From NCBI GenBank assembly GCA_048013815.1, contig CM106586.1, positions 11,780,001-11,844,000 of the forward strand: a stretch of 64,000 nt of DNA, written 5' to 3'. Numbering within the stretch: the stretch's first letter is position 1; every line of letters starts with the position of its first letter. Positions 21,022 to 34,612 of the stretch are shown in pieces. A program made the translations under genes and the position numbers. This DNA is from Setoptus koraiensis (lineage: Eukaryota; Arthropoda). The notes under the pieces were generated by a model. It saw only the letters and a list, made by a program, of their open reading frames with translations, was not told the DNA's origin and did no database searches.

Positions 21022-23048
21022 TCTGACGTCCTATAGCTGCCAGAGAATAATTGGCTGCGCAGTGTAGTTGAGAGATAGATTTGTTGTTTTTTCTTCCTTT
21101 TCTCGGATATCAAACGCCCTGATTATGATCCGTATCCCTATTCATGTGATAGTATGGTATGTAATGATGGGTATCCGTTCCATGTGGGTTCGATCCATTT
21201 GATAAACATAACATGATCATGATAGGTTGGGCATCATACAACTGGTCGCCATACAATTGTACATATGAATATATACTTGTTTTTTTTTGTTATTCTTTCT
21301 TGTTATTATATTAGTTTGTGACCAGTTTTGATTTTAATCAAATAGGATCCCTCACTGAAGAATGTATGTCCAGCTGATAGGCAGATGTTCGTTAATAACT
21401 ATATTTACGGGAATATATCTTTGAGTTGCATGCGACACGGTGTCTATAGCATGTAGATGAGGTCATAAGGTTTTTTAATTGTGACAAATAGAACATTCAT
21501 TCACAACGTCGATAGATTTTTGGGGAGAGGCGTGGAAAATAAAAGTGAATTTCGATTGACTTTTATATAGTATTGTTGCTTCTGTTTTGGGCCTATATTT
21601 GTGTAAATTCTCCCGCTGGATCTCAACTATGGCGAATCGACCACAATGATTATACTGTGATAGTTGCTGGACTGACCGAATAGTGTGTTGGATATTGAAT
21701 ATGAGGCGCCTGGGAGTAATTAATAATGTCTAATCGTGTGTCTAAGACAACGAGGCCGATGTTAGTGTCCCTCTGTTTGATCGATCTATGTATCGGACAA
21801 TAAATAATAATCGATAGGAATATATGTGATATTACAAACTATTCTATCTATATCTATGGTAAGCTGATAATGATGATGCATGTGTTAGATTATACATTCA
21901 AATCATCTTATTCTAGAGATGGCAGACAATACCTACAGTTGTGTAGTATATGTCTAGAAATGTTATCGAGCTGCCGACGACAAAGATAAATAAATTATTG
22001 TATTATGTATTTGTTGTAATAATAATATCCACATGCACAAGATATGTAGTTCATGGTTGATGGCACGCTTTCAGCGCACACTGCCTGTGACACTGTTTTT
22101 GTGTACATATGTGAGTGCATGTGCGTAAGAGTGTTTGTGTGCGTTTTTTGGGTGCTTGTGTGGCTTTGTGTGTGCAGCATATAAAACACTGTGTGCCACA
22201 ATGGTGCAAGAACCTGCACCAAATGGACTTGTGTGTGTGTGTGTCACAAAGTGTGCGCGCTGCGAACAAAAAACAGAGTAAAGCGCACATTTGGTGCAAC
22301 AGATCGAACAAATCGAGGTGAGCGGTGCACAAGTTGGTTGCACCATCATGATTTATTGTTGTCAAGTTGAGACGAAAGTGATGCAATTGCGAATGAAAAT
22401 TAATCACAATTTTACAGGCTGTCGCTACCATAACTGTCTAATCAATCAATCAGCAAATTTATTCAATCTCCTAGATAATTTATCAAACATAAGATCATTT
22501 TGAATCCACATTCATAAATGCAAGCAGATTTTTTATGCATTAGCTTGCCAGCACCACCTCCAACAAGTATATATAACTGTTTCCTGTCTGATGTAAACTA
22601 TTCACGATGAATTTCAAACGATGGATGAAGCCGTTCAATTCATCGTACCCCTCTAACAGGTGGCGTAAGTGACTCGGTGAGGTGTTGCAGACTACTTTAC
22701 TTGCTGACAACTCGGTTGAAACTTTTACTTGTGAACAAATGAACATTGGACGAACGATTCGTCGATGGTCGCTGAAACATGTTTCGCAGAAAACTTATTG
22801 GCCCTGATACCTGTAAAATCCGGCTCGCTTTTAGTGGGGGAACATGAAAGCATCAGGACCTTTCTTTGATAATGAGATGAGACAACTTTTCCGCACTTTT
22901 GCCGCTCACAAGTCCGGCAAGCCCCATTCTTCATCAAGGCCGAAAGTCATGCTGATGAAATGAGATATAGACAAACTGGACAAACTACAGACACGCCAAG
23001 CAATAAGACGCCATTGGTGTTTAATTAGCAAGATGCAAATGCGGATAG
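21022..23048. other. intergenic, gene-poor
   Basis: AT-rich, with TG-rich DNA at 22100-22270. Overlapping short frames near 22540-22940 show no domain or consistent splice context. The first few hundred bases presumably hold the GAPVD1 5' UTR and promoter. Confidence 0.4.
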
Positions 23049-23058
23049 TTTATTTATT
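23049..23058 (-). terminator. tandem AATAAA polyadenylation signals
   Basis: On the minus strand AATAAATAAA lies about 50 bp past the stop of the small secreted-protein gene, the expected place for its poly(A) signal. Confidence 0.65.
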
Positions 23059-23108
23059 CTCCCATTGATAATACGTTCCCTGGTGACAATAGGTTGTTGA
23101 TTAGTTGA

Positions 23109-23605
23109 TCATGGTTCTGGCTCGTGATTGTCGAACATAGGTATGCCAAACACCGAGACTTTGATCGGTCCATTTAGTTTCGAATCGGCCCCTCTTTTTC
23201 GATTGACATATACTTTGACTAGTCCATCCATAATGCTTTCGTTGAACTTGGGCAATCCCTCGCTCAAGGGACGGGTGTCCAGTTCCATTTTATAGAACAG
23301 TCTATTTAGAATATTGTGAGAAATATGAATTTATTGAATGGTGAGTAGTTCGGTAAGCAATGACTCATTTAATTGTCGACAGACTGATCATATACTTACG
23401 GCACATTAACTTCGACGTGCTTGCCAGTGCCAGAAACTTGGCTAGGACCCATAGACACTAGCTCGGGCATCTTCAAGTTTTCCAACTCATTTGTCACCTC
23501 CTTCGTCAAATCATTTGTTCCTTGCTCTTGGAATGAAGCAAGCTGGCATAAAGTTGAAACTAACAGTAGAGAGATGATGGCTGCAATTGTGTTGATAGGG
23601 GACAT
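23109..23605 (-). CDS. small secreted protein, two exons, unknown family
   Basis: Exon 1 is 23605-23400, exon 2 is 23301-23109. The donor CC|GTAAGTATATG and acceptor AAATAG|A restore a Pro codon, giving 132 aa. Residues 1 to about 21 are a clear signal peptide (NTIAAIISLLLVSTLCQLA). The mature part is acidic then mixed (ELENLKMPELVSMGPS, VNVPLFYKMELDTRPL, VKVYVNRKRGADSKL, ending FGIPMFDNHEPEP). It has no cysteine in the mature part, so it is not a defensin, knottin or TIL peptide. I recognise no family; a lipocalin-like or lipid-transfer fold cannot be judged by eye. Support for a real gene is strong: matched splice sites, a signal peptide, a TATA box and initiator upstream, and tandem AATAAA signals after the stop. 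Secretion is inferred from the signal peptide. Confidence 0.8.
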
Positions 23606-23709
23606 TTTCGGGCTTTTGCGTGAAATAATGGTTGGATGAGACTTTTCTATCGAGTTATGTATTGATCACTTTTTATGAGATTTGAATAACAAATGAGAAA
23701 TTGAGTTGG

Positions 23710-23739
23710 TCTGATTGCGATAGGTGAGATCTATTTATA
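23710..23739 (-). promoter_or_regulatory. TATA box and initiator of secreted-protein gene
   Basis: TATAAATAG occupies 23739-23731 on the minus strand, and an arthropod-type initiator TCAGA occupies 23714-23710. The initiator A is at 23712, 27 bases after the first T of the TATA box, the usual spacing. This predicts a 5' UTR of about 107 nt. An inverted CCAAT (ATTGG) lies just upstream. Confidence 0.65.
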
Positions 23740-26700
23740 CTATCCAATTTGTTGTTGTAGCCAGTGGATGACAGGTGGTGTAAGACCGAAAGTTTCCCAT
23801 AGTTAAGATTGCAACCTCAAATGACAAATATCCCGTGGAAGAATCCAGGTGGCAAATGTTTTGTTTTCAATTTATCAACACAACCTCAATTCAATCAATT
23901 GATTTGTTCAGCAAGTCATAGGTCAACAGTGTTCTGCACCAGAGCAATTGTTTTTTTCCGATGTTTGTTATCCATAAATAACGTAGATTTTTCGGCATTT
24001 GTGCAACCTGTTGTTTTTACTTTGTGTACATTCAGATTGTTAGCTCAGGCTAAGGCCGTGTCATTTGCATCTTTTTTGCTTGGGTAAATGTCATGGTCTT
24101 ACAAACTCAAGCACGCAGTTGTGATATATTTCACTTGAAGTTTCCAGAATATTATATTCATGATGACGCGGATATGATTAGATGCTTTCGTATGAAGGAG
24201 AAAAAAAAAAGAAACCCGATCTGTGTATCTCTGATACACATTTGTTGACTTTCATAATACAAGTTAATATTTATGTAGCATTTGAGTGGTGTAAATCTGC
24301 GTCATCAATCAATCAATCGACTTTTTTGAGGCTTGTGTGTCTTGTTGTCCATAATGCTGTGGGTACACAAACATTTATAATTGAAATGTTCTCCGGAGAG
24401 TTGATTCTTTTTTTTCTTTTGTGCAAGCATTTGTTTGTTTGTTTCTAAACTGACCAGCGTGTTGGCGTAATGCCGCCGAGGAGCACGATAGATGAGGGAG
24501 GCAATCAAAAAAAGTTTCGCCCATGCTATGCTTTCAGTCGCCATGGTTGTTCTTCTCATTATTGATAATTGATACTAGTGGTTGGTCAATGTATTTGGAT
24601 GATAATCAAGGAAGGAGCAACGTTTGCAGTGATAATGGTTCAACTTGGTATTGATATCGATAGCTCGATGATGCTGGCCTCCCATGATTATGTAACTAAC
24701 TTTTTCACTGGGTGAAGTTGTTGTTGTGGTTGTTTCATCGGTCAGCAAAACTCTTTCTCTATTGTGCATGTAAATGATGGTTCATTGAAAACTTCAAAGA
24801 AAAGATAGAGGAAGCGAGAGAAAGAGAAGGGAAAAAAGTTTCCATACTCTAATGAAAACAACAATCGTGCAGCTTATCCAGTGTGTTTAGTTGGTTGCTT
24901 TGGCCAAATATACCCCAATAGACATTAGTTTGTTCTTTGGCGTATGTGTGGTGGCGATGACTCGCGCTCAGCACATGTTGCGTAACGGTGTCTAGACAAC
25001 TGTTTAACAACAAAACAATTATTAGATTTGGATCACACACACACACACACACACACACACTACGGCTGCTGTGATAGCGAACACAATTGGAGAATAGATT
25101 TCATCGTTGCTTCGATCAATCTATGCAATTGATCAGCTTGCGTAACAGCAAGCTTTGCGTTTCTTTCATTCTTTTCATTCGTTTTTTTCGACCGCTTGCC
25201 CCTGGCAAATACCAGCATGCTATCAATCATCACTTTCGGGTTCTTGGTCAACCGTTTAGGCGTGCTTTCCGTTCGGGAACAAATCAATTCTCTGCAATAG
25301 TGATTAAAAGAAGCGACTATTTATAGCCAAACAATATAGCTACATATTCACTGTATTACGTCAATGCAGGCTCGTCAAGCGACCAATCGCCGCCATCGAC
25401 ATGTTCCATAGAATCAGCTCAATTTCCGTCGCTCATCTATCGCACCTAGACATTTCTCGGTGTTTCCGTCTATCTCAATTGGCGTTTTAGAATGATTTCA
25501 AAAAACAAAAATAATTTCCTATTCTCTGCCCATTGCTGAGTCAGATGGTAGACACAAGTAGAGCTCTGTGACACATGAGTTATGGATTCTAACAATTTTG
25601 TTACAAATGCTTTTTGTTGTAAAATTGCTCGTCGGGCCAATCGGTCAAGGGGCAGCCAGGCGCTGACTGAAAGCGGCCTCGTGATACATGTGGCTTCATA
25701 TATTGTTCTAGCTGGAGTTACATAGATTACAAATTGTTGAAAGCATTCGACAATTGTTAGTGCGTATAGATCTTATCATAGGAGGACGCTCTCATGTTTT
25801 TGTTGCGCCGATCATATCTGCGAATATCTTTTGAGAAAACGAGAGCGAGAGCAACAGTTTTGAGTCTAGTCAGAGAACAAATCGCAATCACACAAAGAGC
25901 ATCTGATCAGTTCTAAAAGTCGTTCACAGTCGGTCAGCGACCGAACCCATAGGCCTCTTGAGGTGTGCATCGGATGTCCAAAGAACCGATTGATACAAGA
26001 GTTACATGCAATGTCCACATGTGGTTACTCCGAGTGTGTCCATTGTCTCGGTATGTATAAACTCTAATTGTGTTTATAATTATTGTGCAACTTACTAAAG
26101 GCCGATTACGGAGAGCATTAATAGAAACTAATTGTGACGACCGCTAACAAAGATGAAACTACAGATCCAATAATTATGATTAAGGCCGCAGCAACAACAA
26201 CAACATGTGTGTATATAAACTCGCGGGTAACAAGCGGTAAACGAGACCACCGCCATATCGATCATTGTAAATTGCTACCACCACTAAACAAAGCCAGTTC
26301 ATCATATCAATTGCAAGCAATCGAGGATCGTGATGTAATTGATATCGATCAAGTGTTACATAATTGATTGTTCGTGTGCAAAAGATTTGCTTTTGCTCTT
26401 CTTTTGTTTTGTTTTTGTTTCCATTTGGTTAGTTATGCTTGCGTCTTGCTGAACCGTCCGTTTGTTACACAATAATAACGCTGTAACAAAGTTAACAAGT
26501 GCAGCCAAATGTTCTCTACGTCAGTGATCTCCCTCTTTCTTTATTCTTAAATTGTCTCTAGTCCACGACTAAATGCACCAGCAGACACACACACACCGAT
26601 GTAACAATAGCACAATAGCAACCAGATATCAGAGCGTCTCGTTTCCAGCTAAGTTGACCGGTGAAAGCTTCGCTCTTGTTGTTACTGCTGTAAATTTTTG

Positions 26701-29700
26701 ATAAATTACTCCAAGTTGTTGCTGTCTCAAACTTGTTACGGAGATGGTGGTCGCTCCATCAGAATAACTGCAGATCAACCGAATGGACGAGACCGATCAG
26801 AGCTGCAACCACAAATTGCCACCACATTCACTTCATGACTTTGCCAAATGACCAAATCATTGCAAACATTACCGCTGACGCAATGTCCGTCCGCCCGTCC
26901 GTCTATCGGCTTTAGATTGGCGTAAAATCACTGAACGGCTGGTCAATATATTGCTCGAGATAGTTTTTAGGATGGCTCGCTGGCTTGAGTGGCGACAGAG
27001 GACGCTATTTGGCAAGTCAGTGATCTTTAACTAGTCACCATAAATACTAATACTACGCCAAGAGGATTAGCACAATTTCAAGTTTGACCTGTTGTTTCCT
27101 TTATGTGTTTGTGTCTCGATTACTGCCAATAACAAATTTATTATGGATTCTGTGTAGCTCTTTAGATTTTCCGTCGGTCGCTTTCGGCCAACACTTGTGG
27201 CTGCCCAATCTGGCTACAAACTGGCCCAGATAGTGACAGGCAGACACTGAGGACAGAAATATTTAAATCATTTTGTAATTGTGATAACAATAATAAAGTA
27301 CTGGCCGTTTCTATTGACATGAGTAATAAAAAAGAACAACAGCCTGGACTCTCGACTACATAACTGCAGCTACAACACCGGAGCGCATTGCAGGTAGAGC
27401 CGCATCGAATGCGGAGATGAAAGTGATTCTTTTTTCTCGTGATATCATCTCTATTTCTCACTATATGCCACTATATATATGCTAGATGTGAAGAGAGAGA
27501 GATCTATACTCTTTTCGTCGTTAGTTGGTCACTCTCTGAGATTATTGTTATCGTTATTAGTGGCAACACTCAGCTGTAGAGCGCCGGCATGTAGTTTTGT
27601 AACAACAATATTTGCCCCATATTTGATTTAACTGCTGTCAACGTCAATCAGTCATGTCTCTCTGTTTTATTGTTAACTGCGAGTATACGGTCGTTATGAA
27701 ACAGCCAACAACAACAATAATAAATAATAGTAATAATAATAATAATAATTTTACTCTTCTTCGCAAATGAGAATGCAGAAACTTGACTGGCATTAACCGC
27801 TGCTCAAGTTAAACTGTTGCTATTGTTGCCGTTGCCGTTGCCGTTGCCTTTGCTGTCCGAACTAAACAAGACTATCGCAATTGGCCATCACATAGCCACA
27901 CAGATTGACAAGCCCTATGTTACATAATGTTGCTGTTGTATTAATAGACCATCTAGTTGTTTTATGAGTACCCACTAGCTTGAGTGTGTAACAATGCAAC
28001 ATGACATAACATAATATGAACTAACAGCAAGTGCAAGTATTCTCGTTTTGAAGCTCAAGCACCAGTCACTTCTCGCTTGCCGCCAAGATATGCTCGTAAT
28101 GCTTATGACGCCGGCTGAAAGTATATTTATAAATGCAAGAGGGAATGATTTTTTAATAGTTGACAAGTTCAGCAACAAATATCGCTATGCAAGACATTGC
28201 TGGGCCAACAAGCGATAACAGATAGCTCACATTGCATTTAGATTTGCAGCCACAGAGTCGAATTTCTCAATGGGCGAGCCAAATGTGGACAGCTTTTTAT
28301 CTCATAAGATTGAGTGATTGGAGGCTCGTTTAATTTCGTGCTCTTTTCTTTTCGCAAGTTGCTGCCTGTCTGTCTAGCTCTCAGTAGGTGCCAAATACAC
28401 AATCAAAAGAGGCCAGCCACTCCATAGGTGTGTAACGTGGTGTAAAATCATCATTGTATCAAACAAAAAACATAACATATAAATAGTTGAGCGTTTGGGA
28501 GGAATGCCAATGCAATGTGATGTTGATGATGCAACCAATTTAGCTCTTATTGTATCTCTCTCTCTCTCTCTCTCTCTCTGTCTGTCTCTCGCAACTTGAA
28601 AAAAGTTAATGAGATCAATCAGTCTAATTGGTTATGCGTCTTCGCTTGATGTGTTTCTTGCATGTTGTCTCCTTTTGTGTCGCCCATTGGTAACATTCAA
28701 CCAATTAGCTGATTGTGAAAATAGTTGACCGATGATGACGAAGACAACACCACTGGAATTTCTCTCTCTCTATTAACGTCTGCAACAAAAGAGGCTTTAC
28801 AATATCGATCTTTGCTTCAAGTGAGAGAAAAGTCTCGCTGTCTCGTTGGAGATCCTCTTGTTCTACTTTCATCTATCGCTGGCCGCTATACCTTATACCG
28901 TAAGTGATCTAGATAATCCAGCCACGAAGGGAAGAAATCACAATTCTCTGTAGTTTTTGATTTGATTGCACCATTGCATTTGCATCATTAAAATGGTCAG
29001 CAAACATTAATCACACAGGGATACAGGAAAGTTGTCGTTGCTAGACGCACCGATGTTGCACCTCGTTCATTGCACCATTGATAACGCTCACGGATGGTTT
29101 GGATAAGATTAAGATTAAAAATAATAATAAGTATTAGTATTTCCGTGATTTGTATAATAATGGCATTATTTTTGTGTGTGTGTGTGTTATTGCACACCTA
29201 ACATTGGATGATAATAATTTATCATCATAATGTGATCCGTGAGTCCCCACATTATCGACCATCATCGATGTGCCGACTCAGCTCACTAATCCCGCTATCT
29301 TGTTCTTCCGTGATTGCTGTCGCTACAATAACTTTGCATCCATGAAGAGCTATTGCAATAAATAATGCACCATATTCACTGTCTTTTTTTTGTCTTAGAA
29401 ACAAACTGCCTGTTTGTGAAATGCGATTTTAATTAAAAAAAAATCGGATTCGCAAATATTCCGATAGCAGTTATACGATACCACGGTTCACCAGTTCAGC
29501 GATGATATTGAGGATAACGTTTGATCTACTTTGCAGATTCGGTTTACATGTCTGATCGCTAGTTACATGTCTGATCGCTAGTTGCACGGAGTACCTAATC
29601 AATTCGGACGGATTACTGTACCTTACTTTACCATTCGTAAAGAATCGAGAAGAGAGAAAAATGTGCAAAGTACGCAAAAACGAGGACGAGGTCACCAGGG

Positions 29701-29990
29701 CAGGCAAAACAAACAGACAAACGGATGAAAGTTCTTCGCGAACAAATTTCACTGATCTTAATTGGTAGAGTCTTACACGGAACACTCGCGATTTTTTGAG
29801 ATCATTTCAGAAGTTCATGCCGAGGCCTCGTCAATTATGGGCACGCGTCCGTTTTTTGCGACATTTTGGCTCGAACACAAAATTTTATTTCAATTTGTCA
29901 CATTGTTGCGTCTTGGCTTGAGGGAGGAATGCGCATGATGGAATTTTTTGGAAGCTGGATATCTAGAAAACCGGAGATTATTTTTAGCAA
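23740..29990. other. intergenic, gene-poor, microsatellites
   Basis: No gene is supported. It contains (AC)n at 25034-25060, AAT repeats at 27713-27750, TTGCCG hexamer repeats near 27830-27848, (CT)n at 28554-28579, (TG)n near 29168-29187, and a 19-bp exact tandem duplication at 29545-29582. Short frames bounded by splice-like sites (for example 28725-28898) are not convincing. The region may hold distal enhancers or long introns of genes outside view. Confidence 0.4.
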
Positions 29991-30005
29991 AAATTTCTAA
30001 CATAT

Positions 30006-30203
30006 TCAAACTCGGATACTAATACTTTTGTGAGGTCCGCCCGGAAAGTAGTGCGTTCGGTTGTGGTCAATGCACACAACAAGGTGTGGTGCGTCAAAAC
30101 ATAGGCAACATTTCAGGTGAGTGGTTGGAAAGAAGGACGAGCTGTTCACTGGACGACGGGGCCAAGCTTGATTTGTCTTCCGTTGTGAGTCATGAAACGC
30201 CAT
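30006..30203 (-). mobile_element. probable mariner transposase remnant
   Basis: The minus-strand frame reads HDSQRKTNQAW, then HLKCCLCFDAPHLVVCIDH. This resembles the mariner transposase stretch around the second catalytic Asp (YDNPKRKKSW, then IHGKKVMLCIWWD--GVVYYELL). The expected WWD is degraded, and neither the upstream nor the downstream catalytic blocks align cleanly. It would be an old, dead DNA transposon, from a different subgroup than the DD37E copies. Confidence 0.35.
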
Positions 30204-31460
30204 GCGGCCCGAAGAGGCAGCAAGATTTTAAAATAAATCGGCTTTTCTTCCGATGCTAACTACCTCATTTTCAGGTACATGTGTATTTCGGAGGATTTAA
30301 AGGATTGTCTCATTTTTTAGGGTTGTTTTTTGCCTGGAATCTTGCGAAATGAGTAACAGTACAGAGTGTATGCTCGAACGTGCGCGTTTTTGCCGCAAAA
30401 CTTGGACCAGAGCTGCTCTTTTTGCTGTATGTTGCCGTGGCTGTCATTCGATAGCGAAAAGCGGTTCGCTTCGCGGCACAAAAGTTGCACTAAAACTTCG
30501 GCTTGCACTAAAACTTGGAAATTCGCACTGATGAAAATCAGTTGCAGGACGACAATCTTTCAGAGCAGCCAAGAAAACAGCAGAAAAGAATTGATTTTTG
30601 GGCTAACGTTGTGCGCGCAAATAGTGAAATTCGGGCACAGTGGACAGCGTCGGTAAAACTGTCAAAAAGCCAATTTGCAAACCTGTTAACTAGTGGAACG
30701 ATTATGACGATTGCGTTTGATTGTTTTGCAGCGACAAAAAGGCTGCTTTTTGCATCTTGATGTCTCTCGATATAAACTGACGCGGTATGATGCTGCGGCC
30801 ACCTGTCGGCCGGCTTGATCGGCGGAGTTGATGGCGGCTGTGCGAGGCCGTAAAACTGTCAACCGGCTAACAATTGTGGGAAAGTTGCCAAAAATGCTTC
30901 AAAGTGGCCGTTACAGATGGACGGCCGATGATAAATGAGACAACTTAAGCGTGGTGAGAGTGTTCGCACAACGCAGTGGCTCACGCCGAAGTGGCGTAAT
31001 ATTGCATAGTAATAACGGCAAGCAGAAAGAGTTGCGAAGACACTGAGTTGTTGCGCTCGAGCGACACAAGTGCAATAATGCGACTATCGCTCAACGTTGC
31101 TAGCAATGAAATTTAATCAGCTCACACACTATTAGAAATCAAGAGAGAGAGAGCACACGGCCCTTAAATATGACAGCACCCTTTTACTTTGTTTACTGGC
31201 GTTTAATCATCGCGAGTGCCTAATCGCGGACACTCGACAATTGCGAGTGGAAAAATCTCATTAAATCGCATTAAATCTCAAGAGAGCGTATGTGCGATCA
31301 ACGGAGTGCTCGCTCGTCTCGTTGGCGAGCTCGCAACTGTCAGTGGGGGCGGACAAGCGGGCAACTGTTACACATTGTGTGACGTGACAACATGAGTTGT
31401 TTGCATTCTGCCGGCGAGTCGCTCGACGGTCGCTCGACGGTCGCTCGACGGTCGCACAAT

Positions 31461-31548
31461 GCACGCCAACAACAGCGACAACAACGACAACAACGACAAC
31501 AGCGACAACAGCGTCAGCGACAACAACGACAACAAAGACAACGGTTGC
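31461..31548. repeat. ACAACG/ACAACA microsatellite
   Basis: Irregular array of ACAACG, ACAGCG and ACAACA hexamers. It makes artificial Thr-rich (+) and Val-rich (-) frames. Confidence 0.8.
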
Positions 31549-32331
31549 GCTGATTACGCTGGGCAAGTGTCTCGATGACGACAATTTTCCATGACAGGCC
31601 TGTGAGCAGCGTGTAAAAGCGTTTGTTGGCTCTCGGCTGACTGCATGTATGCTAAATTTGTCCCATGTTGCCCATTGCAGTTGCCCGGTCACTTTCGGCT
31701 TGCGTCACATGGCGTCACATGGCGTCACACTGCAGACAGTGGCCGCTCAACAGGCTGTTGTGTCGAGAGAATCGACGGATATTCTTGCGCAACTTGTATC
31801 ACTCCTGACAGGACTCTCCTGTCAGCTCATTTGGCGTGTGTGTGTGTGTGTGTCAAGTGTATCAACTTTCGCCGAGACCGAACGCTGGACACTGGACACT
31901 TGGCTGCCGGCAAGCAGGCCAACGGTGGACGCCGGCCAGTGTGAGGGTATCAGCTGCGAGCCAGTAACGGCTGCGTTGGGCTAGCGCGACACTTGTTTGG
32001 CCGGGCGAGTGGGGCCCGCGCAATCGAGGGCACGGCTCACATTGTATGCAAATATGAGTGCGTCTTGCCCGAGGTCATAAACTGGACACATAGCCGCAGT
32101 GCCGCAATGACAATGCTGCCGACTTTGCTGCCGACTTTGCTGCTGGCTTCAATGGCGACTTGGCCGCCTCTCGGCCGACGTAGCTGCAACTCGTTAACTG
32201 TAACGCTGACGGCTCTATCATAATCGTCATTATTATGCAACCCTGATATAACGCAGCCTAATGTAATATAAGCCCGCTGTGTGTGTGTTGCGGCCGTTAA
32301 TTGACTCATGAATATTTTGTTTCATTTGCGT

Positions 32332-32403
32332 TTCGTTCGTTCGTTCGTTCGTTCGTTCGTTCGTTCGTTCGTTCGTTCGTTCGTTCGTTCGTTCGTTCGT
32401 TCG
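32332..32403. repeat. (TTCG)18 tetranucleotide microsatellite
   Basis: Eighteen uninterrupted TTCG units, an unusual CpG-containing tetranucleotide array. In one frame it would read as Ser-Phe-Val-Arg repeats, which is not coding. Confidence 0.95.
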
Positions 32404-33691
32404 GGCCGGCCGCTGACGTTCGCAGACGTCCCTCGATTACGATGGTCGTCGTTCATCATCGCGCAGCAAAAATGATTCAAACGAGCCCCAAACATGACAG
32501 TAAGTGCGACGACAATTAGAACGCTGGTCAGCGAGTTGAACGCTCTAATAATATTAATATTAATTTGTTATCAAGCTGCACACACCTCGGCCCGCTGCTT
32601 GCTCTGTTGTACCCACAGGTACGGTAGCTGTTATACAGTAGCTGTTACGCTGTAACAGCAGGGCCTTGGGCATAGCTCATTTCAATTGTTTGTTGTGCCG
32701 GCATAATTAATTGGGCCATTTTTTGCGTGCGTGTGCTTGCTTGCGTCGTGTGTATCAATACCGATGCTCTCTTGTTGTTGCTTCGTTAATATTATCATTT
32801 CAAGATGATGTTACATAATAGGAATAATTTTGTTTGTTGTGCGACGCTTCCTCATATTGAAAGTTCGTCTGACAATTTGTGAGATCGGCGAGCGAATCTT
32901 GTGTTTTGAGCTTCTCGGCTGCCTCGTTGATTGTTGTTGGTCCATGTTGTGCCGCCACCGCCGCCATGACACAACAACACAGTTGCGTCATTCTCGAATT
33001 GCGTGCCATGCGCGAATTAGATCCACGGCTACCTGTTGTTGCCATTTGCAACCGCCGGCCTCTCTCTGTCTCTGTCTCATTTAGGCCCACTCAAACATCG
33101 CAGGCAGTGGCAACATCCAGTTTGGCAGTGTGGCGGCGCACGCATTTATCATTAAATTGAATTGGTCAACTGGTGGCCGGTCGGCAGCGGGCCACTGTCA
33201 TTGGCAGTCTGTCAACCGGCGAGACGTCTCTATTATCGCGCCTTGCTCATCACGAGCCGCGCACAACAACCAACGCCGGCCATCATGACGACGATCGTGC
33301 CGAATTAGCCGCTTATGTCGAATGCATAACGTATGCATATCGTGTTTATCGTGTTTGTCGTGTGTCGCTCGGCCAACTTTCCAGTGACGGGTCATTAGCG
33401 AGCAACTGCAGCGACGACCAAGTGACAACTATTGTCTTACGACTCACGTATGTCGCAAGACTCACGTAACGCAAGCCGGCCGGCCGCTCAATCAGCCGAC
33501 TCATCACCGGTAGCGCGAACAGTAACAACAACGCTTACGCAACAGTCACGCCTAATCAGCCATATCAGGCTACCGACTGCGTGCGCCACATTATTCACGC
33601 CTAGCCCGCTGGCCGGCTCAATTATGAGCGGGCCGGTTGCGTCCAGCGAGTCGCTTTGGCCACTCGGCGAAAAGAATGGCCGCAATTCTTT

Positions 33692-33724
<33 letters not shown>
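33692..33724. repeat. (TCG)11 trinucleotide repeat
   Basis: Uninterrupted TCG array within the GC-rich island. Confidence 0.9.
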
Positions 33725-33725
<1 letters not shown>

Positions 33726-34540
33726 GTGGTCTGTAGGCTACGCAGACTGTAGGCTACACAGACAGTGGCTCGCTCGCATTACTGTAGCTTGGCCTACAGC
33801 TGATTGGCGACGGGCCCACAACAACAATTAGCCACTGTCCGCGCTACTCGCTGTGTGTGTGTGTGTGATACCAGCTGGTTGGCCCGGTCGAACCGCTTGC
33901 GCAAACGATAACAGCATCGACAGGTAAACTGAGCTAACTGGCCAAATATAAATTATATTATATAATTGTGTCTGCCAGTAATTACGCCTGTCCATACAAA
34001 GTATTGAGAGCATAATTGTGCGAGTATCGCGCGCCTCATGTCTGGCCAACTTGCCACTTAATTGCTCATGCTGCCACATGGACGCTGGCTGCAGCACAGG
34101 CGACTCATTAGTTAATGAGTCTCGATATCGGACGGGCCGTCGATGTTTAAAAGTGGCCGCTTCTAATTTGCATCCGTCGGCCAACAGTGTGTGAGTGTGC
34201 TGTTTGATTTGTTTTATTTTGTTCCTCTGACAACAACGACTGCCAATTGAGCGACTCGTCGGACGGCGGCGGCGCTAAATTGTTTACCAGTGTGCGGATA
34301 ACGTTGCAAGTTGCAACCATTAAGCGATATCCACCTACTATTACACGGCTATCACCTGGGTTCGATGATTCACTGATAGCCGAATCTAACGTCTAAATGC
34401 CGCCTGCTCAACGGATACGACCGGCGCATTACGCCGGCGCTATTTAAATCCGCAGATATGCATCGGTTCTATTTGCGGCCCTTGGCTGGCATACAATTCG
34501 CGCTCACACAATTTGTATCGTACAAATTGTATGCGCGCCT

Positions 34541-34612
34541 TGTGAGCGAATTGTGAGCGAATAGTAAGCGAATTGTAAGCGAATTGTGTGCGACTGGTGT
34601 GCGAATTGTGCG
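34541..34612. repeat. 11-bp GTGAGCGAATT-type minisatellite
   Basis: About six imperfect copies of an 11-bp unit (GTGAGCGAATT and variants GTAAGCGAATT, GTGTGCGAATT). Confidence 0.75.

Noticed and set aside
21185-21205. GGTTCGATCC box resembling a tRNA T-arm
   Set aside because: No matching acceptor, D-arm or anticodon arm at the right distances. No tRNA, rRNA or CRISPR array was found in the window.
25060-25287. 75-aa minus frame rich in Lys/Arg
   Set aside because: No motif, no splice partner and no conservation evidence; it lies beside a (CA)n array.
28709-28898. Open frame bounded by an AG acceptor and a GTAAGT donor
   Set aside because: No Met start, no partner exons, and a low-information peptide. 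Chance splice-like sites are common in this AT-rich DNA.
29471-29785. Minus frame with FLSSRFFTNGKV, recalling the mariner C-terminal part
   Set aside because: The resemblance is limited to a few residues and the surrounding motifs do not follow, so I did not extend the mariner remnant to include it.
31261-31692. 143-aa minus-strand Val-rich frame
   Set aside because: Produced by the ACAACG microsatellite read in reverse.
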